A DNA stretch of 64,000 bases. Source: Phoronis australis (Eukaryota > Phoronida > Phoronidae). Location: assembly GCA_002633005.1 (NCBI GenBank), contig NMRA01000427.1, positions 69,518-133,517 of the forward strand, written 5' to 3'. Below are positions 37,620 to 48,715 of this stretch, one piece after another. The notes beneath the pieces were generated by a model. That model worked only from the letters and a program-made list of their open reading frames with translations, did not search any database and was not told the DNA's origin. A program made the translations under genes and the position numbers. Position 1 is the first letter of the stretch. Each line of letters begins with the position of its first letter.

Positions 37620-38570
37620 TTATACAAACACCTCACTAGAGGGCACTACAATATTTGGACCAATCTTAACTCCACGCCAGTAGGAACACATTTGCTAGGT
37701 TTCTTAATAATCCTCAGAGCGGTTTGACATACATGTATACACTGTACAGATGCAGACTAGAAGAAAATAATCTAAAATAATTAAAATAGCCACAAAATGG
37801 CAACCAATTCAAAACGGAAAGATACTGCCGACTTAACAAGATATTGCTTTATAAATTTCATGAAAATGCGTTGAAAACCTCTGAAGGTACAAAGGTAAAC
37901 ATCAAACCAAAATCGTCGTATTGGCATTCCGAGACTTACGAAATTCAATGTCATCTTTGATATTCGCATCAAAAACGCATCTGATAAATGTCATCGTGAT
38001 CCTTTGAGCGCCATTTCTTTGGCGTCGGACGCCAAAGAAATGGCACAGAAACCGTCAGAAAATTAAAATCGTTTCCTTAATGGAAACCTACATGTATTTG
38101 CTAAATTTTACAATGGGCGATCAACGAACTCCGATGATACACAACTAAACGTGAAAAAATACTGCTAGGAGGTAAAGCAGCAGGCGGATTTTGGTCCGAA
38201 ACTCGCCGCCGTTCATTGTTTGCTTCTTAGGATCGCTTCTCTTCAACTTTCCCTAGATTCTGTAAAAGCTTATGGAGCAAGTGCATAGAAACAAAATCAT
38301 CACTAGGGAGCGCCACAGAAGTCAGACTCATTTTCAGAAATTCACCGACCGTCATCGCCCTCTCATCAGGAAGACAATGATTTGTCAACTTTCATATTTA
38401 ATCATTATAAGAGTGATCTGGTGGACGGAGAGGCCGCGAACGCCAGAGACGGACTCAAAATTGTTTAAATTGACCACTAGGTGTCGCAGAATACGTTGCA
38501 CAAAACCAAAATGAGAAGGTGTTGTCATCACTAGAAACCCAAATGTTCACGGAACTCCATAAAGGACCTA
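37620..38570. repeat. CACTAGG-type interspersed repeat block
   Basis: It contains monomers of the family that makes the array at 52.2-53.5 kb: CACTAGAGGGCAC near 37634, TTTCATGAAAATGCGTTGAAAACC near 37857, CCTTTGAGCG near 38001, CACTAGGGAGCGCC near 38301 and CACTAGGTGTCGCAG near 38475. The block resumes at 39002-39170 after a MITE insertion. Confidence 0.65.
38010..38044. repeat. Perfect 17-bp-arm hairpin
   Basis: GCCATTTCTTTGGCGTC at 38010-38026 is exactly complementary to 38028-38044, with a single G between. It directly follows CCTTTGAGCG, where other family copies (52.6 and 53.05 kb) continue GGTTT-GTTGATAG. The palindrome therefore replaces or interrupts the normal repeat sequence at that point. 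Confidence 0.95.
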
Positions 38571-38998
38571 GTGCCCGGTTGCATGAAGCAGTCCCATATA
38601 GGGACTCAACAGAAATCCCTAAATCTACTGCCTATTTTGGACTAGGCTTGTGAAAACATCGATTGCCATTTTGGTATTGTTTTGGTTTCATTACTGCGTC
38701 AACTTTTGACTTTGATACAAATCGTGTGTTAACTCTTCGTTGAATTGTCAATATGATCGAAAATAATTAGGGGTCTTTTTATGAAATGTTCCAAATTAAG
38801 GATTGAGTCCCTATTTATTTTTTATGAACTCTGGGCTCAGTTCAAAGAAAATGTCATTAATCAACGAGGAGCTCATATAAAAGATGAAATGATAGAAAAA
38901 TATTGCATCTGTGATTAGATAAAAACACAGATACTCAAAAAAGACTTAGGGATCTTAGTCGAGTCCCTATTTAGGACCGTTCCATGCAACCGGCCACT
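38570..38998. mobile_element. MITE with about 56-bp inverted ends
   Basis: The left end GTGCCCGGTTGCATG and the right end (complement GTGGCCGGTTGCATG) begin about 56-bp imperfect inverted repeats that share ATAGGGACTC and ATCCCTAA blocks at roughly 80% identity. The interior is AT-rich and non-coding. I see no convincing target duplication, so no superfamily is assigned. It sits inside the CACTAGG-type repeat block. Confidence 0.75.
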
Positions 38999-39174
38999 GA
39001 AGATACAAAGGCAAACGTAAAATTTAAAATACCTACTAGTGGGCCCAGCCGTAGCCGGGTCAGTCCGAAAGTTGTCGTAGTCTATTTATAGCTTCAAAGG
39101 AACACATTTATTAAATCTATTAAATCTTCTTACGATCCTGTTAGGGGTTTATGAGATGCTGCAGCGGACGTCTG

Positions 39175-41635
39175 TCGCTGCACACACACAGATGATGGCA
39201 ACTTACATTCACACGCGTATACACATGTACATACGAGTTGTTGCGGACAAAAAGGCTATAATCTAATAGCGGTTTTTGGGAAGACAGGAAGAGAACCGGA
39301 CAGAACGCTTAAGGTTACATGCACATAGGACCATACTGAGAGGTGTGCGTATTCAGGCAAATATCTACAAAACTAATTCAACTCAGTATACTTAGAAAAC
39401 CTTTATAATGTAATGTTTGACTCTTTACCGTTCTGACTTTAACTGGGTCTCATGATTATGTCCTTTCAGTAAAAGAAAAGTAAATTGATGGTAAGACAAC
39501 AATATCAGTAGCACAATCGCGGATGTAGCAAGTGAATATTAAATGTGAAATGTCAAAAGCACCATTTCAGTTTTCTAAAATACATGTTCATGTATCATTT
39601 CGTTTTCACTTTTATAATGTTCCGAAGGTACATGTATGTGTAGCTAGAGGCCATATCCTACCTTTACATCAGTTTAATACTACAGCAAACAACCAAACAC
39701 TCGCTCGAGACGCCAGCCAATTGATTTTGACTTGATTTTCTGCCTGAGCTTTAACATGTACATGTACGAAGGTGTTCATCAGGCGTTAGAGGTGTCGGGC
39801 TAATTGCATCGCAAAAGATTGACCGACTTCTGTAATCGTTCCAGAAATGTCAAGTGCTTCTCTAAAACAGGTGATGTCTTTATTGTTAATTGTACAATTT
39901 AGGTTTATAACGAACAATTATTGATTTCCCACGCTTCTTCTCGCTTATGTTTTTTTTCTCACCATATTGTTTTCAACTTGTCTTTGTCTCATTTGCAACC
40001 GCAAAGCGCATTTTTGGGATCGTTGTTGCACGGGATGATCGCTTTGAAGTTGATACCTTCGTCTGGAACTACACGAGAATAAAATCCGGTGTTTTGTGAT
40101 TTTATAACAAGTCGTCAATTACCGCCGCTGTGTGTCAGACATTTTCTGAAATCAAGCTAAGGCTTGCGATTAACAGCTTAGTGTGCTGAAATTATCGAGT
40201 GAGATTTAACATGGCTACCAGAGTGTTTGGTTGTGATCGTGAAAGTCCCCGGATTGAAACCTCGCTGGGGCTGTTCTCAGCAAATAGATTTTTTTTACTA
40301 TAATTGCCAGTTTAAAGAAATCCATTTACACTATCCAAGTCATATAGTGCCCTTCAAATGCCCATGTCAACTTTGACGTGTTTTCAAAAACATGGCATGG
40401 ACCTCAGGTTACCCCGGTTTGGTATTCTACTTGCAATTTTTGTTCAGTACGCTGAGGTCCTCAAAAATGAGTCGACTTTGGCTAACAATGCCAAGGTTAA
40501 CATGTATGGGAATGCTACTTTTGAGACAAGAATCAAACTTAATTACATTTGAACAACTACAAGCAGTAAAACGTCTATTTAGTGCAGAGTCTGCGACGTT
40601 CAGGCCAACCCAATTGAACGTAACTGAATGCATCAACATACGTATCAAGACTAAAAGCGTTTCTGAAAGTCAAAAGAATGTAATCGCCATCAATTCTCAG
40701 ACTGGTCAGAAAGTTAATTGTGGCCACATCCCGTGATCCAATGCTCCAAAAGGAACTCGCGCAGGCACTCTAGTAGTCCATAATAATTATATCCATTAGG
40801 TTACATGGTGTGGCCACAGGCGGCGTGCTGACCAGACGTTGTTTGCAATCTACATTTCCACGCCGGATTAAGATTTATGAATTTATAAGTATATAATGTT
40901 GAGCTGATATTGTACAACTGAACACTTTTACTGAGGTAAGGGTGTTCGTTTTCGCACCTCAAACATTTGGTAAAGACCGACACGACTTAGACGGCTGAGA
41001 TCTATTGATAGAGTGACTCCCTCGCCGCCGCGGCTCTCGTACTGTATATTACATGTACTTTGGATTTTACGTGTGTTATACATGTACAGCTTCAGCATAG
41101 CAGCGGTCAATGTGAATGTATGAGTGTTCAATATTACTTATTCGTGACTCCGAATTATTGGCCGCTGGTGGACTTGAATATAGAAATTTGTCCAAATCAT
41201 ATAATACATTTATCTATTACATAAAATGCAAAGTTCACACGAATTCNCCCCCCCCCCCCCCCTCTACTACAGACCTTCGTTACGGCCATTGCGGCACCGT
41301 CTTTGCCCCACTTACACATTTGGCGCAGTTCTGAATTACCCACAAAACAAACTATTCAGTGAATTGTAAGTTTTCAAAAACAAAAAATTTGAAACTATAC
41401 AATCGTAATGCTAAAGAATTTTATGAGAATATTACAAGAAATCCTGATACATGTAAATAAATAAAATAATATCAAAAACAATGAGTATCCATTGAGATGT
41501 TTAAATCTAGCGTTGCAATCACGTAACAATTTTAGGAACATTTGTTCATATTCAAGTAGTCACAGGACTTTAATAAAATACAACAGATTTTTCGCCAAAC
41601 ATCCAACCACTAGTTCCTTTGATGGACAATAGGTG
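39175..41635. other. Unassigned non-coding sequence
   Basis: No gene recognised. A single N followed by a run of about 17 C lies at 41247-41264, probably an assembly artefact or a sequencing problem. Frames at 40358-40736 lack motifs. Confidence 0.5.
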
Positions 41636-41640
41636 GGTCC

Positions 41641-42647
41641 AGTGTACGTGCGTATTCCACGTTTGCCCTTAAAATAAACGTGTCGGGCACCAATGGCAAA
41701 CAAAATAACAAACGCAATAACCGCACTAACTTGATACGGTTGACAGTAACTGTAAAACGCTCGTTGCCGTTACATTTTCAAAATAGGCACCTACTTCAAA
41801 TTTCAGTACAGTTCATTATATGTTTTACAAGTTAATAGAAATTTATTGATTGTTTCTGTGTCTGATGATTTTTTTGTACAATTTCTATACAACTGCAGTT
41901 CAGGAGCACTTGAATGTGACGTGCAAAACAACACGCACGTCAAAACACAAGATGTCTACACTCATCCCTTAGCAAGGTTGCCCAAACAATGTGCTATAAG
42001 ACATTTGGCACGTGATGTGACTTTTACCTAGTGCGACTGAAAACGCATTTGCGACAACGATATCAACCTCGCGTGGAGAACTGTCGACTTTTACCCAACT
42101 GTTAGTACGCGCGTGGATATTTGCATTAGTGCTAGCTACGTTCATGTATTGCACGACCCTGAATCGGTCTACTTACACGTTTTGGAGGGAGGTTTTAAAC
42201 ATGTTTTGTGATGCACTGTTTATCGGATTATCTTCTAGCTTCCGTCGCAAATGCCGAATACACACATGTATGATCAATAACACCAAAGACCGAAACAACA
42301 GAATGCAATTTAAAAAGCGCCTCACTACATCACGTATGTGCCGTTGAACTTATACATTTTTGATATGGCGGCATAACCATTTTTAATGTTATACTTACTT
42401 AATATTGGAAAACAAATTTAAAAGTAATTCCGAGAATTCCATGCAAAATTAGGAAGTTGATGTTAAGAAAGAGAGGCAATTAAAATATACGCACCATTCC
42501 CTTTACCTACGACAGTCATAATGTTGCATCATTTTAATGTTTTATCATTTTAAATACATGTTTACCAGTGCCCCATGTCACAATGGTATTTGAAAAAGAC
42601 TCGTTCCTTGATACTATCAGCGAACGTGCCTTTCCATCGCCGAAAAG
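41641..42647 (+). repeat. 1-kb tandem duplication, copy 1
   Basis: Starts AGTGTACGTGCGTATTCC and ends CATCGCCGAAAAG just before the N at 42648. It matches 42649-43655 almost base for base; about 15 differences are seen by eye (98-99% identity). Small frames inside are duplicated too but carry no recognisable product. Confidence 0.95.
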
Positions 42648-42648
42648 N

Positions 42649-43655
42649 AGTGTACGTGCGTATTCCACGTTTGCCCTTAAAATAAACGTGTCGGGCACCA
42701 ATGGCAAACAAAATAAAAAACGCAATAACCGCACTAACTTGATACGGTTGACAGTAACTGTAAAACGCTCGTTGCCGTTACATTTTCAAAATAGCCACCT
42801 TCTTCAAATTTCAGTACAGTTCATTATGTGCTTTACAAGTTAATAGAAATTTATTGATCATTTCTGTGTCTGATGATTTTTTTGTACAATTTCTATACAA
42901 CTGCAGTTCAGGAGCACTTGAATGTGGCGTGCAAAACAACACGCACGTCAAAACACAAGATGTCTACACTCATCCCTCAGCAAGGTTGCCCAAACAGTGT
43001 GCTATAAGACATTTGGCACGTGATGTGACTTTTACCTAGTGCGACTGAAAACGCATTTGCGACAACGATATCAACCTCGCGTGGAGAACTGTCGACTTTT
43101 ACCCAACTGTTAGTACGCGCGTGCATATTTGTATTAGTGCTAGCTACATTCATGTATTGCACGACCCTGGTCGGTCTACTTACACGTTTTGGAGGGAGGT
43201 TTTAAACATGTTTTGTGATGCACTGTTTATCGGATTATCTTCTAGCTTCCGTCGCAAATGCCGAATACACACATGTATGATCAATAACACCAAAGACCGA
43301 AACAACAGAATGCAATTTAAAAAGCGCCTCACTACATCACGTATGTGCCGTTGAACTTATACATTTTTGATATGGCGGCATAACCATTTTTAATGTTATA
43401 CTTACTTAATATTGGAAAACAAATTCAAAAGTAATTCCGAGAATTCCATGCAAAATTAGGAAGTTGATGTTAAGAAAGAGAGGCAATTAAAATATACGCA
43501 CCATTCCCTTTACCTACGACAGTCATAATGTTGCATCATTTTAATGTTTTATCATTTTAAATACATGTTTACCAGTGCCCCATGTCACAATGGTATTTGA
43601 AAAAGACTCGTTCCTTGATACTATCAGCGAACGTGCCTTTCCATCGCCGAAAAGC
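42649..43655 (+). repeat. 1-kb tandem duplication, copy 2
   Basis: Second copy of 41641-42647, offset 1,008 bp, continuing without a break into unique sequence (CTTAACCAAACG). The N exactly at the joint suggests that two allelic contigs were placed in series rather than a true duplication. Confidence 0.95.
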
Positions 43656-46309
43656 TTAACCAAACGCCTCTACGCCTACAGGCTTATATGCCGATCAAAG
43701 CAATTCGACGTATTTGTTCTCGACGTATCTAGATCACTTCAAAGAAAGAGCATTGTCTGTAAAAATAAGGAATGCGTGTTTTTTAATTACGTTTGAAATA
43801 ATACAAAAGTTGATAAAACATGGGCATAGCTACACGTGGAAATAAAGGAACACATTTTAAGCTAATGAGAAGATCCCTTTCACGTAACAGTGTCCAGCTA
43901 ATCTTTCGTTTTACTTTGAAAAACCAATGTTGCGGCAAAAGTAAGTTTAATCTGTTTCAATTCAAGTTTACGAAAACGAAAAAATGACAAAACCACTAAC
44001 CAATTAAAATGCTTCGGTTAAAAGGAAAACAAAACTGGTTGATACCTAGGAATATAATAGTAACAAGAACAACCGTTTCAGGCTTTCTAAAATAAAATAA
44101 TAGTCTATTGCAAATAGGAATTCAATATTAACAAGACCTCTCCTGTCAAGCTCTCTAAAACAAAACAATGTTCTGCAGCGATCGACAGAATTCAAAAGTT
44201 AGGACCAATTTTTTAAAACTACTTAGGAAGTCTGAAAAGCGTGACCTCCTTGTTAGGCGATTTACACGACCAATGCAGGTAAGGACCACCCACCAAGAAT
44301 CACAATATCCATTATGTGTCGGTGTGAGTATATGTTTTTAGTTTCATAATAATGCATTTATCACTCATCTGAGACGCTAATGGTGCATTAGCTGGGGACA
44401 GTATGAGGACGGGCTGAAATCACCAAAACAAAGTCAGTCGTTATTTTGAGATAGCTTCCCATATTTAAAAGCGACGTTTGAGTGATAAACGGCGGTTAAT
44501 ACTTAAAACATTCGTTTATACAAAGTCCGAATTGGTACATCGACTCAAAGCATTAATGTCACTACTACCTTAACGCTTTACTACATGCCGAGAATCAATG
44601 GTGCAAAATGCATTAGATGTTGATATTTTGACAATAGTGTCATATTCATTTCTATCTCAAAACCGAGCTTCAATTTGAAATTGCAACAATCACTAGTCAG
44701 TGTTTCAAACGTGTAAATACATAGCAAGCAATTAAAAAATAAAATTGTGCCGAAACATAATTAGACAAATAATCACACAGCAATTTAGACGGAAACTCGA
44801 GTGAACATACCTTCTTGTTTTAGCCGCACTTAAGTTTTGCAAACTGTCAGCCAAGTAAGAACGATTCTGTTATTGTTGTTTACTTCGACATGTCAACAGT
44901 TCTTTATCTGACAGCTCTTAGCCACGATGTGCATATTTATACGACGCCCTTCGCAATATAATCGATTTGTTGGTGCGAACTTGGTTGGCGCTGTGCAGTC
45001 ATTTGCTGAGGAAGACCCACCTAGCGGTAATTTTGCAAAGGTCGACGATGACGTCATGTTATCGAACATAATTAGTTCAAGTCGTGTTTGTTGTCATTTT
45101 ACCAGACCTTAATCAAGGATATGAAACATAGCGCAGGGATTACTGTACTATTTGCCGTTTATACATTGGACTAGTTAATATTGATTAGTAGGACATAGGA
45201 GGCGTTCAAGATGCTTTACCATGATCTCCGCCATTAACGGCGGAGGTGTTTGTTGCATGCACGTGAACAGGCAACAATAAAATAACAAAAGCACGGTGTC
45301 ATAAACATCGCGGAATTAACGAATTTCTAAAAGCTAATTAACTTGCAACGAATTAAAACAGAGATGGCGCAGTAAACACAATACACTATCTGGCTCTTGG
45401 CTCTTGGCCAAATGGAAACCATCAATTATTGTCATCGCCATTGCAATAAAACCATCGGGATTTATTGACGTCGCTGTTAAATAGAAGTGAAAGATCTAAA
45501 ATTAACACTTAAAGTTACATCTCGCTCTGATTAGTTGGATAAAAACGTAAATCGCACAAGGACATTTACAATCATAAATCGGCAACATAACACTCCTTAC
45601 CGTGATAAGATTGTTCCTAACCTAAAAGAGCAGTTGCACAAGAAAACTTTTTTCCATTACAGAAGCTTAAACAGAAAATCAAAAGACTGACAAATAAAAA
45701 AATTCATGTTCATTCAAGCTTTCATCTATTCATAAGACATCTTCAGGATAATTTATACAATAAGACAGCAAGTGTCCAATACCACTCAAGCACGTTAGCA
45801 TGTGTTAAGATTCTTGAACAGGCTCAACAAATGCAAAATTTTCCACACACAGCGACCGGAGATTTTAAGCGCTTGTTTTAACTACAAACTAGTCACGTAA
45901 TGCTGCACGTGTACAAAACCAACGGTGTTATAGAGATGTGTTTTTGTAAACTCAAAAACAAAACAGTGATTGTTCACGTTCCCTTAATTCACCAATAACC
46001 CAGAAACACGTAAAGTAGAGGCAAATGAATAGTTTGAATGCAAAGATGACCTTAATACATGTACATCAAAATATGCCGTTTGAAATTAGTCACTCATAAT
46101 ATCTATGTCTAATCTTTTTACTCGAAATCATTTTAATCATTTTCCATTCTACTTTTGTAAAATATATTTAACAACGCAAAATTATAATACTTCAAGTAAA
46201 ATAATCTGTTGTTTGATAGGCAATGTTTAGACGTTTCAGAAATCTGTCAATGTTGTAAAGCTGAGAGAGCGACTGCTTTAAAGGGTTTGACAAACTATGC
46301 TGAGCTTCC
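43656..46309. other. Unassigned non-coding sequence
   Basis: No gene recognised. A small stem CTCCGCC/GGCGGAG lies near 45227-45246. Confidence 0.5.
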
Positions 46310-46579
46310 TTAAAGGTAAGGAAACCGTTTTTATTGCATTGTTGTTAAATTTACGATTTCTATCTATCTTTTATTTTTCCTAGTTAATTAAATTCAACAG
46401 GGTTCTAGTTAATTATGCAAGAAATGACGTTTTCGACATATACTACCCTAGGCCATGTTTGCATGTTCATGTACTTGTATGCATTTCAAATGGACTGTGT
46501 TTGAAATCGGCCAAGTCATTGTGGACGTCAGCTGATAACTATTAAACTGTTCTTTCCCTTTCGCTGATGTGTAATTCTT

Positions 46580-46870
46580 ATGCCTGATAGTTGTTGCGAA
46601 CCCAGTTGCAAGGTTTCTGAGCCACGACGAGTATAAAGGCGGTTCGACGACTTCCAGTAGATGGCTCGTTCGTCTCAGTAATTAAACGTTATCTGTTCAC
46701 GCCACGGCTAAAGAGGTGGGCAGATATTGTGGGTGTGGCAAGCAATTCCTACCGTCAGATTAAGAAAAGGGCATGTGACCTAAGACCATGAAGGTTTCTG
46801 CGAAACATGTCCTAAAGAAGGGTTGCATGCCCTTGNGCATCGAAATGAGTCCTGGGTCACTTCCAGCAAT
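46580..46870 (+). pseudogene. THAP-domain protein, decayed
   Basis: ATG at 46580 gives MPDSCCEPSCK, matching MPHCCCVPGCT of the preserved gene at 26583. After frame changes come segments CGKQFLPSD (intact copy: CGKHFLPSD), then MKVSAKHVLKKGC (intact copy: MKVPAKQRLKKDA) and SPGSLPA. Stops interrupt the middle (for example after LPSD), and an unknown base sits at 46836. It cannot produce a THAP domain now. The matches in order over the whole domain make its identity secure. Confidence 0.85.
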
Positions 46871-47020
46871 CTGAGGCCTGTCCGACACTAGAGTGCGCGC
46901 TCTCCTAACGAGAGAGCGAGGGCCCTTTTAAATGAGAGCTCCCTATATCGAACGACACCGTGCTCTCGCTTCACAAAAAAGAAATAATCCTATAATCAAT
47001 GTAATTAAAATTACGTCAAA

Positions 47021-47164
47021 TTATTTTCCCTGTACCAAATTTACGACATATACCTCCAACAATCTTGCCGTGCATATTTCGAGTACTTTCAACGTATACA
47101 GCTCACAAGAGAAGCATTGCTCAAGGTACTTGCCTTGGCAATTGCCACGACACGCTGAACGCAT
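47021..47164 (-). pseudogene. Possible P2X7-ballast-like remnant
   Basis: A minus-strand frame from ATG 47164 contains CRGNC, then EQCFSCE, resembling C-G-x-C ... E-C-x-CC-x-E of the ballast domain, with one residue missing in between. Orientation and position relative to the THAP relic fit the convergent pair seen at 26.6-27.6 kb. The W and MPT motifs are absent, and the segment adjoins Penelope-like sequence, so it could instead be part of that element's tail. Confidence 0.3.
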
Positions 47165-47184
47165 ATTGGATTTCTAAGTTAGCG

Positions 47185-47514
47185 ACGTTGCGTCCATTTC
47201 TCATGACGTCAACTTGGCTAGTGATGTTATTATTGTTCTGGCTAATAGGAGGCGTTTTAGCGTGACGACGCTGCATCGAGGTCAGAAAACTATCCCATAT
47301 AAGTGTAAGAGATGAAGACGTAATCCACCTCGTTTATGCAGTGAGGTCCGTCCATGCGTCCATGGAGAGCTTCTTCGACAAAACCTTCTGAACCATTTCC
47401 CCTCACAGTCTAGGATATTGATGTCATCAGTAACAAAATCACGTCCAGCGGCGCGAAGGTGGGTAAAAATACATGTAGCCAAGTCATACTTGTCCCTGTA
47501 TCTGAAGCGACCCT
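47185..47514 (-). pseudogene. Penelope-like GIY-YIG endonuclease, downstream part
   Basis: Minus strand: DKYDLATCIFTHLRAAGRDF, then DDINILDCEGKWF, then TSLHKRGGLRLHL. This is the C-terminal part of the endonuclease of Penelope-like elements (the H...GHxF...ILxxExxWFxR...SLNxRGGLRxxLS pattern). The segment that normally reads VKEAI is frame-shifted. The sequence past the frame (CTATTAGCCAGAACAATAATAAC, minus) matches the plus copy near 49080. Its upstream half lies at 48392-48715, separated by foreign DNA. Confidence 0.8.
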
Positions 47515-48391
47515 TACAAAAATGAATTTAAGTTTTTCGCTGAAAACTTAAGTTTTTGGCGAAAAAACTTAAGTTTTTGGAAAATAACTTAAGTTTTAGA
47601 GGAAAAATTTAAGTTCTTCCGAAAAACTTAAGTTTTTGAAAGAAACTTAAGTTTTTAAAACTTAAGTTGTTCGCCAAAAACTTAAGTTTTTCAGCACAAT
47701 GTTAAGTTTTTCAGAAAACTTAAGTTTTTTCAGGTATAAAACTTAAGTTTTCACAAATAAAATTAAATTTCAAGTAATAACTTAACTTTTCATGAAAACT
47801 TAAGTTTTTTGAACTAACAAAACTTAAGTTTTTCTGATAACTTAAGTTTATCACAAAACTTAAGTTTTTGTAATTTTAAAAACTTAAGTTTTCCTGACTT
47901 CTTAAGTTTTTCAGAAAACTGGATTTTTTCATATGTGGAAAAGTTGAATTTTCTAAAAACTTTAAGGTTTCTATGTGATGAAAATTTACGTTTTCAAGTT
48001 TTTAAAATTTGAATATAGTGAGATATTTTTTAATTTTTGGTTCGAAATTTTTCACATTATTTTCCAACAAAAAATAATTATTTGCTCATGCAAAACCCAT
48101 TATCTCATAAAAATGTTGCCGAATGTTTCCTTAACAAACCATAAAAGGACGACCGTTTAACCAGAACTGATTTAGTGCAATTACGTAATCATTATCGCAC
48201 GTCTTTGTGAATTTAAATGTAGACGAACATCCGGTGACCAACAGCAGTAAGAATGCACCCAATGTTAATCCCCTGAGACACTGACCTGGTCAGTACAATG
48301 TAATCAATAGAAATCATGCAATTCTTAAAAAACATAGTTATTGTGCAAATTTCCTTTGTGTTGAGTTGTATTCGTAAGGCAGTTTCCACCG
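47515..48391. other. Foreign insert splitting the Penelope-like gene
   Basis: Aligning the minus copy with the plus copy (48645-49150) shows that homology stops near 48392 and resumes near 47514. The 0.88 kb between is an insertion in the endonuclease reading frame. It contains the CTTAAG array at 47526-47920, then about 470 bp of AT-rich unassigned sequence. I see no clear inverted ends or target duplication. Confidence 0.6.
47526..47920. repeat. Palindromic AAACTTAAGTTT array
   Basis: At least 15 exact CTTAAG sites plus several one-off variants within about 400 bp, mostly inside AAAACTTAAGTTTT blocks separated by 8-20 bp variable spacers (TCAGAA, TCGCCAA and similar). Each block is self-complementary, so the array reads nearly the same on both strands. 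Not a simple tandem repeat: the spacers vary in length and sequence. Confidence 0.95.
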
Positions 48392-48715
48392 GATGTTCTG
48401 ACTTACGCATTTTATGGACATTTTCGTTTCACCATTATAGGTGTCTGAGCAGTGGGGTTCCTTACACTGAAAACCATACACTAAACTTGATTTATTACCC
48501 TTCGGAGTCTTGGGCTTGACATTAGCCAGAGAGAATTAAACAGTTTCACGGTGGATAAATTAAATGTCAAACTGCGAGTCCCCGTAAGTGTGTTGAATTT
48601 CTACGTTCGGAGTGTGTCTGACCTCTTCAAGAGGACATTTGAAACAGTTTGACATGTTTATCATCCACAAACCGTTTAATTCTTTATGCAACCAACTGGT
48701 TAATGTGAAGCAGGG
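48392..48715 (-). pseudogene. Penelope-like endonuclease, upstream part (minus copy)
   Basis: The minus strand encodes VYGFQCKEPHCSDTYNGETKMSIKC. The QC ... YIGET motif is the GIY-YIG catalytic start of Penelope-like endonucleases (here YNG in place of YIG). Upstream on the minus strand is the short linker between reverse transcriptase and endonuclease. It forms an inverted repeat with 48645-48835 around a spacer of about 70 bp. Confidence 0.75.

Larger units (their letters stand above)
46314..47180 (+). mobile_element. Kolobok-like THAP element relic
   Basis: TTAA at 46310-46313 is followed by AGGTAAGGAAACCGTTTTT, matching the terminus of the 26318 element with one gap and three mismatches. 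The THAP ATG lies 266 bp further on, against 265 bp in the preserved copy. The THAP gene is broken and contains an N at 46836. The right end is missing: Penelope-like sequence begins at about 47180. Confidence 0.75.

Noticed and set aside
41846-43354. Duplicate 61- to 77-codon frames as paralogous small genes
   Set aside because: They are duplicated only because the whole 1-kb segment is; differences are not biased to silent positions and the segment is probably an assembly artefact.
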